Source: Desulfocapsa sp.
GTDB lineage: Bacteria; Desulfobacterota; Desulfobulbia; Desulfobulbales; Desulfocapsaceae
DNA length: 64,000 nt
NCBI GenBank assembly: GCA_030145625.1
Contig: JAQYVF010000001.1
Location: 1-64,000 of the forward strand
Reading direction: 5' to 3'
Part shown: one piece after another, positions 44,559 through 52,861 of the stretch
How the letters are laid out: each line of letters starts with the position of its first letter
How positions within the stretch are numbered: the first letter of the stretch is position 1
Notes under the pieces: generated by a model
What the model saw: only the letters and a program-made list of their open reading frames with translations
What the model was told of the DNA's origin: nothing
Databases searched by the model: none
Made by a program: the position numbers and the translations under genes

Positions 44559-45428
44559 TTAAAGAGCCCGATAATATTCGGGGACAAGAGGGTGATTGCC
44601 CTGCAGGGCCAGTTCTATTTTTTGAAGCATACTCTCTTTATCACGCATCAGTCTACCGCTCAAAGGAAGGTAGTTTGATGCGTGATTGGCCATAAACTGT
44701 ACGCGATCACAGTCGAGGTTCTGAACCAGTTCTCGAAGTTCCAGCAACATTGCCTGTGCATCCGGCAGTTGAAATCTGCCTGCTGCATAATCCTTACCAA
44801 GTGGAGTATTGGGCAAAGGCATAAGGCATAAGGCAGCGATCTGCCCCGGCCGCATTTGACTGAGAACCCGGCCGCTTTCACGAGCATGTTGCAGACTGCT
44901 GGTGATTCCACCAAGGCCAAGGAGGATGGTGACTGAAAGGAAAATCTCGGCTTCCCTGACACGTTCTGCTGCCTGGATCATGGATATGCTAGTTTCATCT
45001 TTTCTCACAGCTGCAAGAATAGCATTATCTCCACTCTCAAGTCCCATGTAAATACGGTGCAGGCCAAGCTCTTTCAGTTCTTTGAGTTCCTCATTGCTCT
45101 TGGAACGAATGGCCTTGGCATTTCCATACATGGCAATTCGGTTCACCCAAGGGAGACGACTTTTGATTTGAGTGAAAATTTTCAAAAGTCGTCTTTGGGA
45201 AAGAATGAGTGCATCACCGTCGGCTAAAAACACCCGTTTTTGTCTGCTGCAGTATTTTTCAGCAAAAGCGATATTTTCCCCTATCTCCTCATCACTGCGA
45301 ATGCGAAATGATTTATCTTTATACGCACCGCAAAAAGTACAATGATTATGGGAACAGCCCACCGTTACTTGGATAATGATAGCATCAGCCTCGCTGGGTG
45401 GACGAATAATGTCTCCTTCATAGTTCAT
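44559..45428 (-). CDS. Radical SAM protein of unknown substrate
   Basis: The 289-residue protein has a radical SAM cluster motif VTVGCSHNHCTFCGAYKD. Other core features are LADGDALILSQRRLLKIF and IYMGLESGDNAILAAV, typical of the class with the GxLES substrate-side motif. Many of these act in anaerobic sulfur and cofactor metabolism, but I cannot assign a reaction. It is translationally coupled to rlmN and is preceded by serC at a 21-bp gap, so all form one minus-strand run. Confidence 0.85.
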   Translation of the reverse strand: MNYEGDIIRPPSEADAIIIQVTVGCSHNHCTFCGAYKDKSFRIRSDEEIGENIAFAEKYCSRQKRVFLADGDALILSQRRLLKIFTQIKSRLPWVNRIAMYGNAKAIRSKSNEELKELKELGLHRIYMGLESGDNAILAAVRKDETSISMIQAAERVREAEIFLSVTILLGLGGITSSLQHARESGRVLSQMRPGQIAALCLMPLPNTPLGKDYAAGRFQLPDAQAMLLELRELVQNLDCDRVQFMANHASNYLPLSGRLMRDKESMLQKIELALQGNHPLVPEYYRAL

Positions 45429-45449
45429 AGCAGCACAAAGAAAAAAGGA

Positions 45450-46535
45450 TTATCCTTTGTTCTTTGTTTCGAATTCCTTCATGAAATCCACAAGCTTTAT
45501 AACGCCTTCACGAGGAAAGGCATTGTAGATAGAAGCACGGCAACCGCCAATGGAACGATGCCCTTTGAGCCCGTTAAGGCCAATGGTTGCGGCCTCGGCA
45601 ACAAACTGTACTTCAAGCTCAGGGGTGGGCAGGTTAAAGGTGATATTCATCAAGGAACGAGAATTTTTTTCTGCATGCCCCCGGTAAAAATCTGTCCCGT
45701 CAATACAATCGTAGAGTAATCCTGCCTTCTCTTTATTGATTTCTTCCATCGCCGCAACACCACCTAGCTTTTTCAGCCACTTGAGGACTTCACCAACAGC
45801 ATAAATAGCAAAACAGGGAGGGGTGTTGAACATAGACCCTTTGTCGGCATGGGTTTTGTATGTGAGCATGGTTGGGGTGTTTTCTGGAGTTCTGTCTAAC
45901 AGGTCTTCTCTGATGATCACTACAGTAACACCTGCAGGCCCCATATTTTTTTGGGCACCAGCAAAGATGAGCCCAAATTTGCTGACATCGATTTTCCTGG
46001 AAAGGATATCAGATGACATATCGGAAACCAACAATTTTTCTGTCACTGGAAACTCAGGGAACTGTGTCCCGTAAATGGTATTGTTGGAAACGAGATAAAG
46101 AAACTCGGAGGCAGAGTCTACCGTATACTCATCCTGTGTAGGAACTTTATTAAAACTTGCCTCTTCACTGGAAAAGGCAACATCGATATCGCCAAAGAGC
46201 TTGGCTTCTTTGATTGCCTTCTTGGCCCAGGTGCCGGTGTTAAGATAAGTGGCCTTTTTGCCATGAGAAAGAAGGTTCATGGGAATCATAAAAAATTGAC
46301 TGGACGCTCCTCCCTGGAGAAAGAGGACTTTGTAATTGTCTGGAATTTCCATGAGCTCCCGAAGAAGGCTTTCTGTTTCGTCGGCAACGGCCATGAACTC
46401 TTTAGACCGGTGACTTATTTCTATGAGTCCAATTCCGGTTTCCTTAAAATTCACAACATCTTTAGAGGCCTGTTGTAAGACTTCATAGGGGAGGGTGGCA
46501 GGGCCTGGACTAAAATTATATACTCGATCAACCAT
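45450..46535 (-). CDS. serC: Phosphoserine aminotransferase
   Basis: SerC converts 3-phosphohydroxypyruvate to phosphoserine. The 361-residue PLP enzyme has VYNFSPGPATLPYEVLQQAS, LFLQGGASSQFFMIPMNLL and KFGLIFAGAQKNMGPAGVTV, with the Schiff-base lysine in AQKN. KGHRSIGGCRASIYNAFPRE near the end is a family hallmark. GGAG lies seven bases before the ATG. Confidence 0.95.
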   Translation of the reverse strand: MVDRVYNFSPGPATLPYEVLQQASKDVVNFKETGIGLIEISHRSKEFMAVADETESLLRELMEIPDNYKVLFLQGGASSQFFMIPMNLLSHGKKATYLNTGTWAKKAIKEAKLFGDIDVAFSSEEASFNKVPTQDEYTVDSASEFLYLVSNNTIYGTQFPEFPVTEKLLVSDMSSDILSRKIDVSKFGLIFAGAQKNMGPAGVTVVIIREDLLDRTPENTPTMLTYKTHADKGSMFNTPPCFAIYAVGEVLKWLKKLGGVAAMEEINKEKAGLLYDCIDGTDFYRGHAEKNSRSLMNITFNLPTPELEVQFVAEAATIGLNGLKGHRSIGGCRASIYNAFPREGVIKLVDFMKEFETKNKG

Positions 46536-46614
46536 CTTTTTTCTCCTTATGTGATAAAATAAAATACCTATATTGACAAGAACCTGTTAAAAAGAATATC
46601 CTCAAATTCATACG

Positions 46615-47523
46615 TTGACAAAAAAAGAGCAAGAATATTTACACGAAAATTCAAAAAAAGCTAATCGACCAAAACAGGCCATCCCCGGACAAAGGGCACT
46701 GTTTGCAATCATGGGGGCTGGTGTTACCATATTCCCAGCCCTTCGTCACCTGAAGAAATTTATGAATGCACACCGTAATTCCACCATGTTTCGGCTAGTC
46801 ATTAACTGCGCTATACTCCTTGGCCTCATTTTGAGTGGGGTTATGGTCTTTCTCCTCTCAAACCACCCCGTTGATGTTTCTGGTTCACAAACACTGTTTT
46901 GGCTTTCTTTGGCATGCACTCTGCTTCTTGTCATTCTCCTGGCAACTGTCAATATTGCTTTTATACACCTTCAAAAACAGGCTGCAGGTGACCAGGAAAC
47001 AGACAGCTTAACCGGCTTCATGTACCGGCAGATTTTCAATCAAGTCTTTGAGCAGGCCTTGTTGGATACCAGGCGAACCTTGGAGCCTCTGTCCTTGGTT
47101 ATGATTGATATCGATCGATTCAGGCTTATTAATGAAGAACATGGGCATCTTGCAGGAGATTCACTGTTGACCATGCTCAGTCAGTCTATCCAGACAGTTC
47201 TCAGGGCATCAGATATAACATGTCGCTGGGATGGTAACCGTTTCATCGTTGTCCTTAAAGACTGCTCTGAAAAGGATGCCTGCCGACTTGCCGGCAATAT
47301 ATTGGAAAAAATTCGTCAGCAACGTCACCTCAACGGTAAAGCAATCAAAATTACTTCAAGTATCGGCGTGGCCCATATGTTGTCTAGCGATGATTCCCAG
47401 ACCTTGATTGCCAGGGCGGAAACAGGCCTGTACAGTGCTCGAGACGAAGGGCGTGACACTTATGCCATCGGTTATGACTGGATTCTCATCGATTACTACT
47501 GTGAACCAATCTTTTCATTCTGA
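46615..47523 (+). CDS. Membrane protein with a degenerate GGDEF domain
   Basis: The 302-residue protein has two membrane helices (around residues 61-82 and 93-115) and a C-terminal GGDEF domain: DSLTGFMYRQIFNQVFEQAL, SLVMIDIDRFRLINEEHGHL. At the active site, where GGDEF stands, it reads RWDGNRF, so cyclase activity is unlikely. Four residues earlier RASD matches the RxxD c-di-GMP inhibitory site. It may therefore bind rather than make c-di-GMP. The start (TTG 46615) is uncertain; an ATG near 46711 is the next candidate. Its stop overlaps the end of trmL by 28 bp (convergent). Confidence 0.75.
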   Translation: MTKKEQEYLHENSKKANRPKQAIPGQRALFAIMGAGVTIFPALRHLKKFMNAHRNSTMFRLVINCAILLGLILSGVMVFLLSNHPVDVSGSQTLFWLSLACTLLLVILLATVNIAFIHLQKQAAGDQETDSLTGFMYRQIFNQVFEQALLDTRRTLEPLSLVMIDIDRFRLINEEHGHLAGDSLLTMLSQSIQTVLRASDITCRWDGNRFIVVLKDCSEKDACRLAGNILEKIRQQRHLNGKAIKITSSIGVAHMLSSDDSQTLIARAETGLYSARDEGRDTYAIGYDWILIDYYCEPIFSF

Positions 47524-47975
47524 CGCAGGGCCTCATATAAAACGATACCTGCAGTCATAGCTAAATTCAGACTGCGAATGTTCGGGTTAGCCATGGGCAG
47601 CGTAAAACAGCGATCAGCATAAAGGGTCAGCATGGCTTCAGGAAGCCCTTTAGTTTCTTTGCCAAAGACAAGATAATCACCTATACGAAAAGCTGCATTA
47701 GTATAGGATCGACTGGTTTTGGTAGTCAGGAAAAACAATCGTTTTTCCTCTTGAGCCTTCAGAAAACTATCCAATGAATCCCAGTGGCGGATATCTATAA
47801 ATTTCCAGTAATCGAGTCCGGCCCGTTTTAAATACTTGTCGTCTGTTGAGAAACCAAGAGGGTGCACTAAATGTAAAACAGTATTGGTGGCGCCACATAA
47901 CCTGGCAATGGATCCGGTGTTGGGAGGAATCTCAGGTTCCACCAATACGATATGAAAGGCATCTTTGTCGTCCAT
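47496..47975 (-). CDS. trmL: tRNA (cytidine/uridine-2'-O-)-methyltransferase TrmL
   Basis: TrmL methylates the wobble base ribose (C34/U34) of tRNA-Leu. The 159-residue SPOUT protein shows IVLVEPEIPPNTGSIARLCG, LVFGKETKGLPEAML and LPMANPNIRSLNLAMTAGIV, which form the trefoil-knot SAM site. I chose the start at MDDKDAFH; a longer start (MRLSVVGN) adds 15 residues with no support in the fold. Confidence 0.9.
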   Translation of the reverse strand: MDDKDAFHIVLVEPEIPPNTGSIARLCGATNTVLHLVHPLGFSTDDKYLKRAGLDYWKFIDIRHWDSLDSFLKAQEEKRLFFLTTKTSRSYTNAAFRIGDYLVFGKETKGLPEAMLTLYADRCFTLPMANPNIRSLNLAMTAGIVLYEALRQNEKIGSQ

Positions 47976-48020
47976 CAGTTTGTTGTCCTTTTTTTTGTTT
48001 CCAACTACGGAGAGTCTCAT

Positions 48021-48379
48021 GGAAAAATCTACATCTGCTTCGTTGTGACAGGTTTTGAGCTCCTAACATAAAGAGTAAGAGCCGCAGTATTCTTTCATAG
48101 GTCGTACAATATACATAAGGATTTATAAATTTGAGTTTTTTCCCTATTGACCAGTCTCCTGCATTTGTTTTCATCTATGCCAGAGAAATATTGTCAGAAA
48201 ATTTTTATCTTACTTGGATAAAAAGCCAAGGTCTTTTCAGAAATGAGACAATATAAAGAATTCATGGAATTTCAAGAAGAGAGCTTGTTAAAAAGAAGAA
48301 AATGTTGCTTTTTTGCCTGTAAAGACTAAATTGTTCGGGTCAGTACTTACTTTCGAAGTTCAGAAAAAGGGAGGCAATT
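48021..48379. other. Upstream region of the lysC leader
   Basis: This AT-rich stretch separates the divergent trmL and lysC-cimA units. No ORF longer than a few codons is supported and no promoter pair is clear. It should contain the promoter for the leader transcript that starts upstream of 48380. Confidence 0.3.
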
Positions 48380-48436
48380 ATGCTTTTTATAATTCAGCCT
48401 TTTTTCTCGATAGGCGATTTTGTTAAATCATTGTAA
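48380..48436 (+). CDS. Putative leader peptide of lysC-cimA
   Basis: An 18-codon ORF begins at ATG 48380 after a near-ideal site (GGGAGG with 5-base spacing). The peptide is MLFIIQPFFSIGDFVKSL. Three Ile, two Leu (after the start) and one Val make a third of it branched-chain residues. A strong terminator stem starts 10 bases after its stop and ends 37 bases before the lysC start. The layout is that of a leader-peptide attenuator. The codons fit isoleucine-responsive control, as citramalate synthase (cimA) supplies the isoleucine branch and aspartokinase feeds it. Confidence 0.5.
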   Translation: MLFIIQPFFSIGDFVKSL

Positions 48437-48446
48437 GAGAGTATCA

Positions 48447-48482
48447 CTAACGGCAGACTGTCAGCGTCTGCCGTTAGTTTTT
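48447..48482 (+). terminator. Terminator or attenuator stem before lysC
   Basis: CTAACGGCAGAC (48447-48458) and its exact complement (48466-48477) form a 12-bp stem around a 7-base loop, followed by five T's. It lies between the leader ORF stop (48436) and lysC (48519). An alternative pairing (antiterminator) is not obvious by eye. Confidence 0.8.
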
Positions 48483-48518
48483 CATATCTTGTTGAACACC
48501 ACGCAGGAGTTAGAAATA

Positions 48519-49766
48519 ATGGCATTAATTATTCAGAAATTTGGAGGCACTTCGGTTGCGAATCCCGAAAAGATTAAGGCTGTTGCCGAACGTGTTCTTA
48601 AAAAGAAACAAGAGGGTAATCAGATGGTTATTGTGCTCTCGGCCATGTCAGGGGATACCAATCGGCTGACAGATTATGCCATGCAGATGCAGGATATTCC
48701 CGACCCTCGGGAAATGGATGTCCTGCTTTCTTCCGGTGAGCAGGTAACGGTTTCCCTCTTTTCCATGGCAATCAAAGCCAGGGGAGAAGATGGAATTTCT
48801 TTTCTCGGAGATCAGGTCCGTATTAATACCGACAACTCACATACGAAGGCACGTATAGACTCCATAGATATCGAGAGAATACAGGCAGAACTGGACAAGG
48901 GCAAAGTCGTAACAGTTGCTGGGTTTCAGGGTGTTGCCGCAAACGGGGACATTACCACCCTTGGACGAGGTGGTTCAGACACCACAGCCGTTGCTCTGGC
49001 AGCAGCTCTGCAGGCGGATGCCTGTGAAATATTTACGGATGTTGAAGGTGTATATTCCACCGATCCTAATATTTGCAGCAGAGCGAGAAAGATAGACAGA
49101 ATTTCATATGACGAGATGCTTGAGCTTGCAAGTCTCGGTGCAAAGGTACTTGATATCCGATCTGTAACATTTGCCAAACAATATAACGTTCCTATCCATG
49201 TCCGTTCAACTTTTACTGAAACTGAAGGGACATGGGTTATTGAGGAGGATAAAGAAATGGAAGGAAGGATAGTTTCCGGGGTAACTTATAATAAGAACGA
49301 AGCACGGATTACTATTTCAGGGGTACCTGACCAACCTGGAATAGCAGCTAAAATTTTTACTCCCATATCAGATGCCAACATCTTGGTCGACATGATCATT
49401 CAGAATCAAGATACAGGTAACGGTTTGACAGATATGACTTTTACCGTCGTCCGATCGGATTATCAGAGGGCAATGCAGCTTCTTGATATAGTAGTGAAAG
49501 AAATAGGTGCCAATGGTGGCGTTCACGGTTCCGAGGCTATTACCAAAATCTCCATTGTCGGAGTTGGAATGCGTAATCATTCCGGTATTGCTTCAACCAT
49601 GTTTAATGTTCTCGCACGCGAAGGGATCAATATCTCCATGATTTCCACTTCTGAAATCAAAGTCTCCTGTGTTGTTGAAGAAAAATACACTGAATTGGCT
49701 GTTCGTACTCTGCATGATGCCTTTGAACTTGACAAGGCCAATGTTCCCGAGGAAGAAACCCTTTAA
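48519..49766 (+). CDS. lysC: Aspartate kinase
   Basis: The 415-residue aspartokinase starts MALIIQKFGGTSV with the kinase P-site and shows STDPNICSRARKIDRISYDE. The C-terminal half holds two ACT domains (about 260-410), which bind the feedback amino acids. It is monofunctional, without homoserine dehydrogenase. The CAGGAG ribosome site fixes the start at 48519; longer frames read through the leader terminator. It is followed after about 50 bp by cimA. Confidence 0.95.
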   Translation: MALIIQKFGGTSVANPEKIKAVAERVLKKKQEGNQMVIVLSAMSGDTNRLTDYAMQMQDIPDPREMDVLLSSGEQVTVSLFSMAIKARGEDGISFLGDQVRINTDNSHTKARIDSIDIERIQAELDKGKVVTVAGFQGVAANGDITTLGRGGSDTTAVALAAALQADACEIFTDVEGVYSTDPNICSRARKIDRISYDEMLELASLGAKVLDIRSVTFAKQYNVPIHVRSTFTETEGTWVIEEDKEMEGRIVSGVTYNKNEARITISGVPDQPGIAAKIFTPISDANILVDMIIQNQDTGNGLTDMTFTVVRSDYQRAMQLLDIVVKEIGANGGVHGSEAITKISIVGVGMRNHSGIASTMFNVLAREGINISMISTSEIKVSCVVEEKYTELAVRTLHDAFELDKANVPEEETL

Positions 49767-49815
49767 CGGGTGATTGAGATACACATGACCAAACTGGAAA
49801 AACGGTGAGAGAACA

Positions 49816-51420
49816 ATGAGAAGAACCGTACAGATATACGACACAACGTTACGCGATGGCACCCAGGCTGAAAATTTCAACCTCTCCGTAATGGATAAGA
49901 TCCGGATCAGCCATAAACTTGATGAGCTGGGCATTGATTTTATTGAAGGTGGATGGCCCGGTTCTAATCCCCTTGCTGTCGAATTTTTCAAGGCCATGCA
50001 GGATCAGGAGTTGAAACATGCCAAACTTGCTGCCTTTGGTTCCACCCGACTCTTTGCCAATCCTGTGGAAAAAGATGCAAATCTTCAGGGCTTGATCGCA
50101 GCCAAAGCCCCAGTTATTACCATTTTTGGAAAATCATGGGATATCCATGTCCACGATGCTCTACGTATCGAACTTGAAGATAACCTGCTCATCATAGAAG
50201 AGTCGCTCGCTTATCTTAAGCCACATACAGAACATCTTTTTTATGACGCAGAGCATTTTTTTGATGGATTCAAGAAAAACAACGAATACGCTTTGGCCAC
50301 ATTAGACAAAGCCATTAATGGGGGAGCTGAGTGTCTCATTCTTTGCGACACCAACGGAGGCATGCTTCCCCACGAGGTACAGCCTATTATTGAAACAGTT
50401 CAGCGGTTTATCAAGGAGCGGGGAGCAGCGGTTGACTTAGGGATTCATGCCCATAATGATTCGGAAACAGCTGTGGCTAATTCTTTGCTGGCCATGAGCC
50501 TTGGAGTGAAACAGGTTCAGGGGACCATTAACGGTTATGGCGAGCGTTGCGGCAATGGGAACCTTACCTCTATTATACCGGCCCTGGGATTGAAAATGGG
50601 GTGTCAGAGTAAGGCAATCAGTAATATCGACAAACTGCATGACACGGCAATGCTTGTGGATGAACTTGCCAATCTTCCCCACAATAAGTATCAGCCCTAT
50701 GTTGGACGTTCTGCTTTTGCTCATAAAGGTGGGATTCATGTTTCCGCAGTGAAACGCAATCCTCTCACTTATGAGCACATCGAGCCTGAAAAGGTGGGTA
50801 ACATCAGAAGAATTCTGATTTCAGATCAGGCAGGGAAATCAAACGTTCTGCACAAAGCAAAGAAATTCGGCATCGATCTTGATCCCAACAGCCCAATTGC
50901 TGCTGCCATTGTTTCCGAGCTAAAAGAACTTGAGAATCAAGGCTTTCAATACGAGGCCGCTGAGGCATCCTTTGAACTCCTCATGCGTCGTGCGACTGGT
51001 GTACAACCAAATTACTTTTTACTGAAAGGTTTCAGAGCCATCAACTCCAAACGAAAGCTGGACAGGCCTCCTGAGACAGAAGCCACTGTCCGCCTCGAAG
51101 TTGGCGGCCAGGAAGTTCATACTGCATCCATGGGTGATGGCCCCGTGAATGCAATTGACAAGGCTATGCGCAAGGCACTCATTCAATTTTATCCTAGCCT
51201 GGAAGAAATTGAATTGATTGATTATAAGGTTCGTGTTCTTTCAGGAGAGCATGGGACCGGAGCCAAGGTCCGTGTTCTCATTGAATCAAAAGATCAGTAT
51301 GAACAGTGGGGTACAGTTGGCGTTTCTCTCAATATCATCGAGGCGTCCTGGCAGGCTCTTGTCGATTCCATCAACTATAAACTCATGCGCGATGAACAGC
51401 GTCACGCCAAAACTCAGTAA
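49816..51420 (+). CDS. cimA: (R)-citramalate synthase
   Basis: CimA condenses pyruvate and acetyl-CoA to citramalate, giving 2-oxobutyrate for isoleucine without threonine deaminase. The 534-residue enzyme has VQIYDTTLRDGTQAENFNLS, LGIHAHNDSETAVANSLLA and GTINGYGERCGNGNLTSIIP. FAHKGGIHVSAVKRNPLTYE is typical of the family. The C-terminal 130 residues form a LeuA-type allosteric domain. It differs from LeuA in length and in the TLRDGTQAENF motif. It shares the operon with lysC, which supports its role in amino acid supply. Confidence 0.92.
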   Translation: MRRTVQIYDTTLRDGTQAENFNLSVMDKIRISHKLDELGIDFIEGGWPGSNPLAVEFFKAMQDQELKHAKLAAFGSTRLFANPVEKDANLQGLIAAKAPVITIFGKSWDIHVHDALRIELEDNLLIIEESLAYLKPHTEHLFYDAEHFFDGFKKNNEYALATLDKAINGGAECLILCDTNGGMLPHEVQPIIETVQRFIKERGAAVDLGIHAHNDSETAVANSLLAMSLGVKQVQGTINGYGERCGNGNLTSIIPALGLKMGCQSKAISNIDKLHDTAMLVDELANLPHNKYQPYVGRSAFAHKGGIHVSAVKRNPLTYEHIEPEKVGNIRRILISDQAGKSNVLHKAKKFGIDLDPNSPIAAAIVSELKELENQGFQYEAAEASFELLMRRATGVQPNYFLLKGFRAINSKRKLDRPPETEATVRLEVGGQEVHTASMGDGPVNAIDKAMRKALIQFYPSLEEIELIDYKVRVLSGEHGTGAKVRVLIESKDQYEQWGTVGVSLNIIEASWQALVDSINYKLMRDEQRHAKTQ

Positions 51421-51874
51421 AGATAGGGTGGGGAAACAGCCTAAAAACGCAGCAACAGGAGTAGGTTTGTGTTGCTGCGTTTTTTTGTTTTCTTTTCAGG
51501 TCCTCTCTCATCTGTCGTCAAATGAAGCCCTTCCCGATTTTCTTTTGCAGACAACAGAGTCCCACGCGTTATATCTTAGCCCCACTGCAATGAGCACAGG
51601 ACAGGCAGCAGGTCTGATCCCTATTGGTCGAGAAAATTATACAATCACACCATTTTTCTTTCAACCAGTTCCAGTCAACTACAGTGATCAATCACTGTTG
51701 ATGACTGTTAAAGGGATTGGTCCGGCCCTTGCTAAACGGATTGTTGATGTCCGGGAAGTTGCTGGACCATTTATAATTCCAAAGGATCTTCTACGAGTTA
51801 ATGGAATAGGAGCGACACGCCTGCAACAATTTTCTTCTCAATTGAGTTTTATCCGTGATCTTGAAACACACTGA
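51395..51874 (+). CDS. ComEA-like helix-hairpin-helix protein
   Basis: The product ends in a helix-hairpin-helix pair (LLMTVKGIGPALAKRIVDV and LLRVNGIGATRLQQ), the non-specific DNA-binding motif of ComEA. With the ATG at 51395 the protein has a lysine-rich start and one membrane span (GVGLCCCVFLFSFQVL), like an anchored ComEA. That start overlaps the cimA stop by 26 bp, has no clear ribosome site, and the span is encoded by the terminator-like hairpin. A GTG at 51428, a TTG at 51485 or an ATG at 51590 are alternatives. It overlaps the miaA start by 20 bp. Confidence 0.6.
   Translation, partial: NSVTPKLSKDRVGKQPKNAATGVGLCCCVFLFSFQVLSHLSSNEALPDFLLQTTESHALYLSPTAMSTGQAAGLIPIGRENYTITPFFFQPVPVNYSDQSLLMTVKGIGPALAKRIVDVREVAGPFIIPKDLLRVNGIGATRLQQFSSQLSFIRDLETH
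51444..51486 (+). terminator. cimA terminator hairpin
   Basis: AAAACGCAGCAACA (51444-51457) pairs exactly with TGTTGCTGCGTTTT (51470-51483) around a 12-base loop and ends in a seven-T run. It lies 24 bp after the cimA stop. It also falls inside the N-terminal frame of the helix-hairpin-helix gene. Confidence 0.85.
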
Positions 51875-52811
51875 CCTCTTTCCTATTCTCACCCCCCTCG
51901 TTATTTTAGTGGGACCGACAGCTATTGGTAAAACCGCACTTTCCATTCAGCTTGCCCGGCAATTTGACTTTGAAATAATCAGCGTCGACTCCATGCAGGT
52001 TTACCGATATATGAATATTGGTACTGCCAAAATTTCAGAAGGGGAGATGGCCGGTATTCCGCATCACTTAATTGATGTGGTAACTCCTGATGCACCCTTT
52101 GATGCAGGACTGTTTGAAAAACTTGCATTGAAGGCAGTTTTGGATATTTCTTCCAGAGGCAAAGGAGTTCTCCTGACAGGTGGGACCGGACTATACCTGC
52201 GTTCCCTGCTAAAAGGGCTTTCTCAAAGCCTGCCACATTTCCCTGAGCTCAGAAAAGAACTCCAGGAACAACTCCAAAAGCTCGGACCTGACATTTTACA
52301 TGAGGAATTGTCACTATGTGACCATATATCCGCTAAAAGAATACACCGTAATGATACGCAGCGACTTGTTCGTGCCCTTGAAATATATCGTGGAACAGGT
52401 AAGGCCTGGTCCGATTTGCTAAAGGAGCATCAAGACGAAAGCGTTCTTCGTTTTCCAAATACCCTCTGTGTCGGTTTAACGTGTGAAAGAAGCATCCTCC
52501 ATCAACGAATAGAGCAGCGGACACAAATTATGCTTGAGAGTGGTTTACAGGAAGAGGTTCTGGAGTTGGTGGAAAATGGATACGGACCAGACCTGAAGGC
52601 TATGCAATCCATTGGCTACAAACACATGCTCAAACATATTCAGGGTGAGTGGAATTATCAGACTATGTTCGATAGTCTCGTGCGAGATACCAGGAGGTAT
52701 GCTAAACGGCAGTATACGTGGTTCAATAAAATCAAAGGACTTCATTGGGTTGACAAAAGCCGGGTAGGGGACGTAGCTTCTCAAGTTCAAAAGTTCCTGT
52801 CAGGTCGTTAA
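51855..52811 (+). CDS. miaA: tRNA dimethylallyltransferase
   Basis: MiaA adds the dimethylallyl group to A37 of tRNAs that read U-starting codons. The 318-residue protein has the P-loop VILVGPTAIGKTALSIQL, then IISVDSMQVYRYMNIGTAKI and PHHLIDVVTPDAPFDAG, with LLTGGTGLYLRSLL. The start is a GTG at 51855 overlapping the upstream gene; a TTG at 51861 is an alternative. It works with MiaB, whose gene lies 4 kb downstream. Confidence 0.93.
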   Translation: MILKHTDLFPILTPLVILVGPTAIGKTALSIQLARQFDFEIISVDSMQVYRYMNIGTAKISEGEMAGIPHHLIDVVTPDAPFDAGLFEKLALKAVLDISSRGKGVLLTGGTGLYLRSLLKGLSQSLPHFPELRKELQEQLQKLGPDILHEELSLCDHISAKRIHRNDTQRLVRALEIYRGTGKAWSDLLKEHQDESVLRFPNTLCVGLTCERSILHQRIEQRTQIMLESGLQEEVLELVENGYGPDLKAMQSIGYKHMLKHIQGEWNYQTMFDSLVRDTRRYAKRQYTWFNKIKGLHWVDKSRVGDVASQVQKFLSGR

Positions 52812-52861
52812 TTCGTGGTCATAAATGCATTTTCTCCAATTTACTTCAATAATGAATCTTC

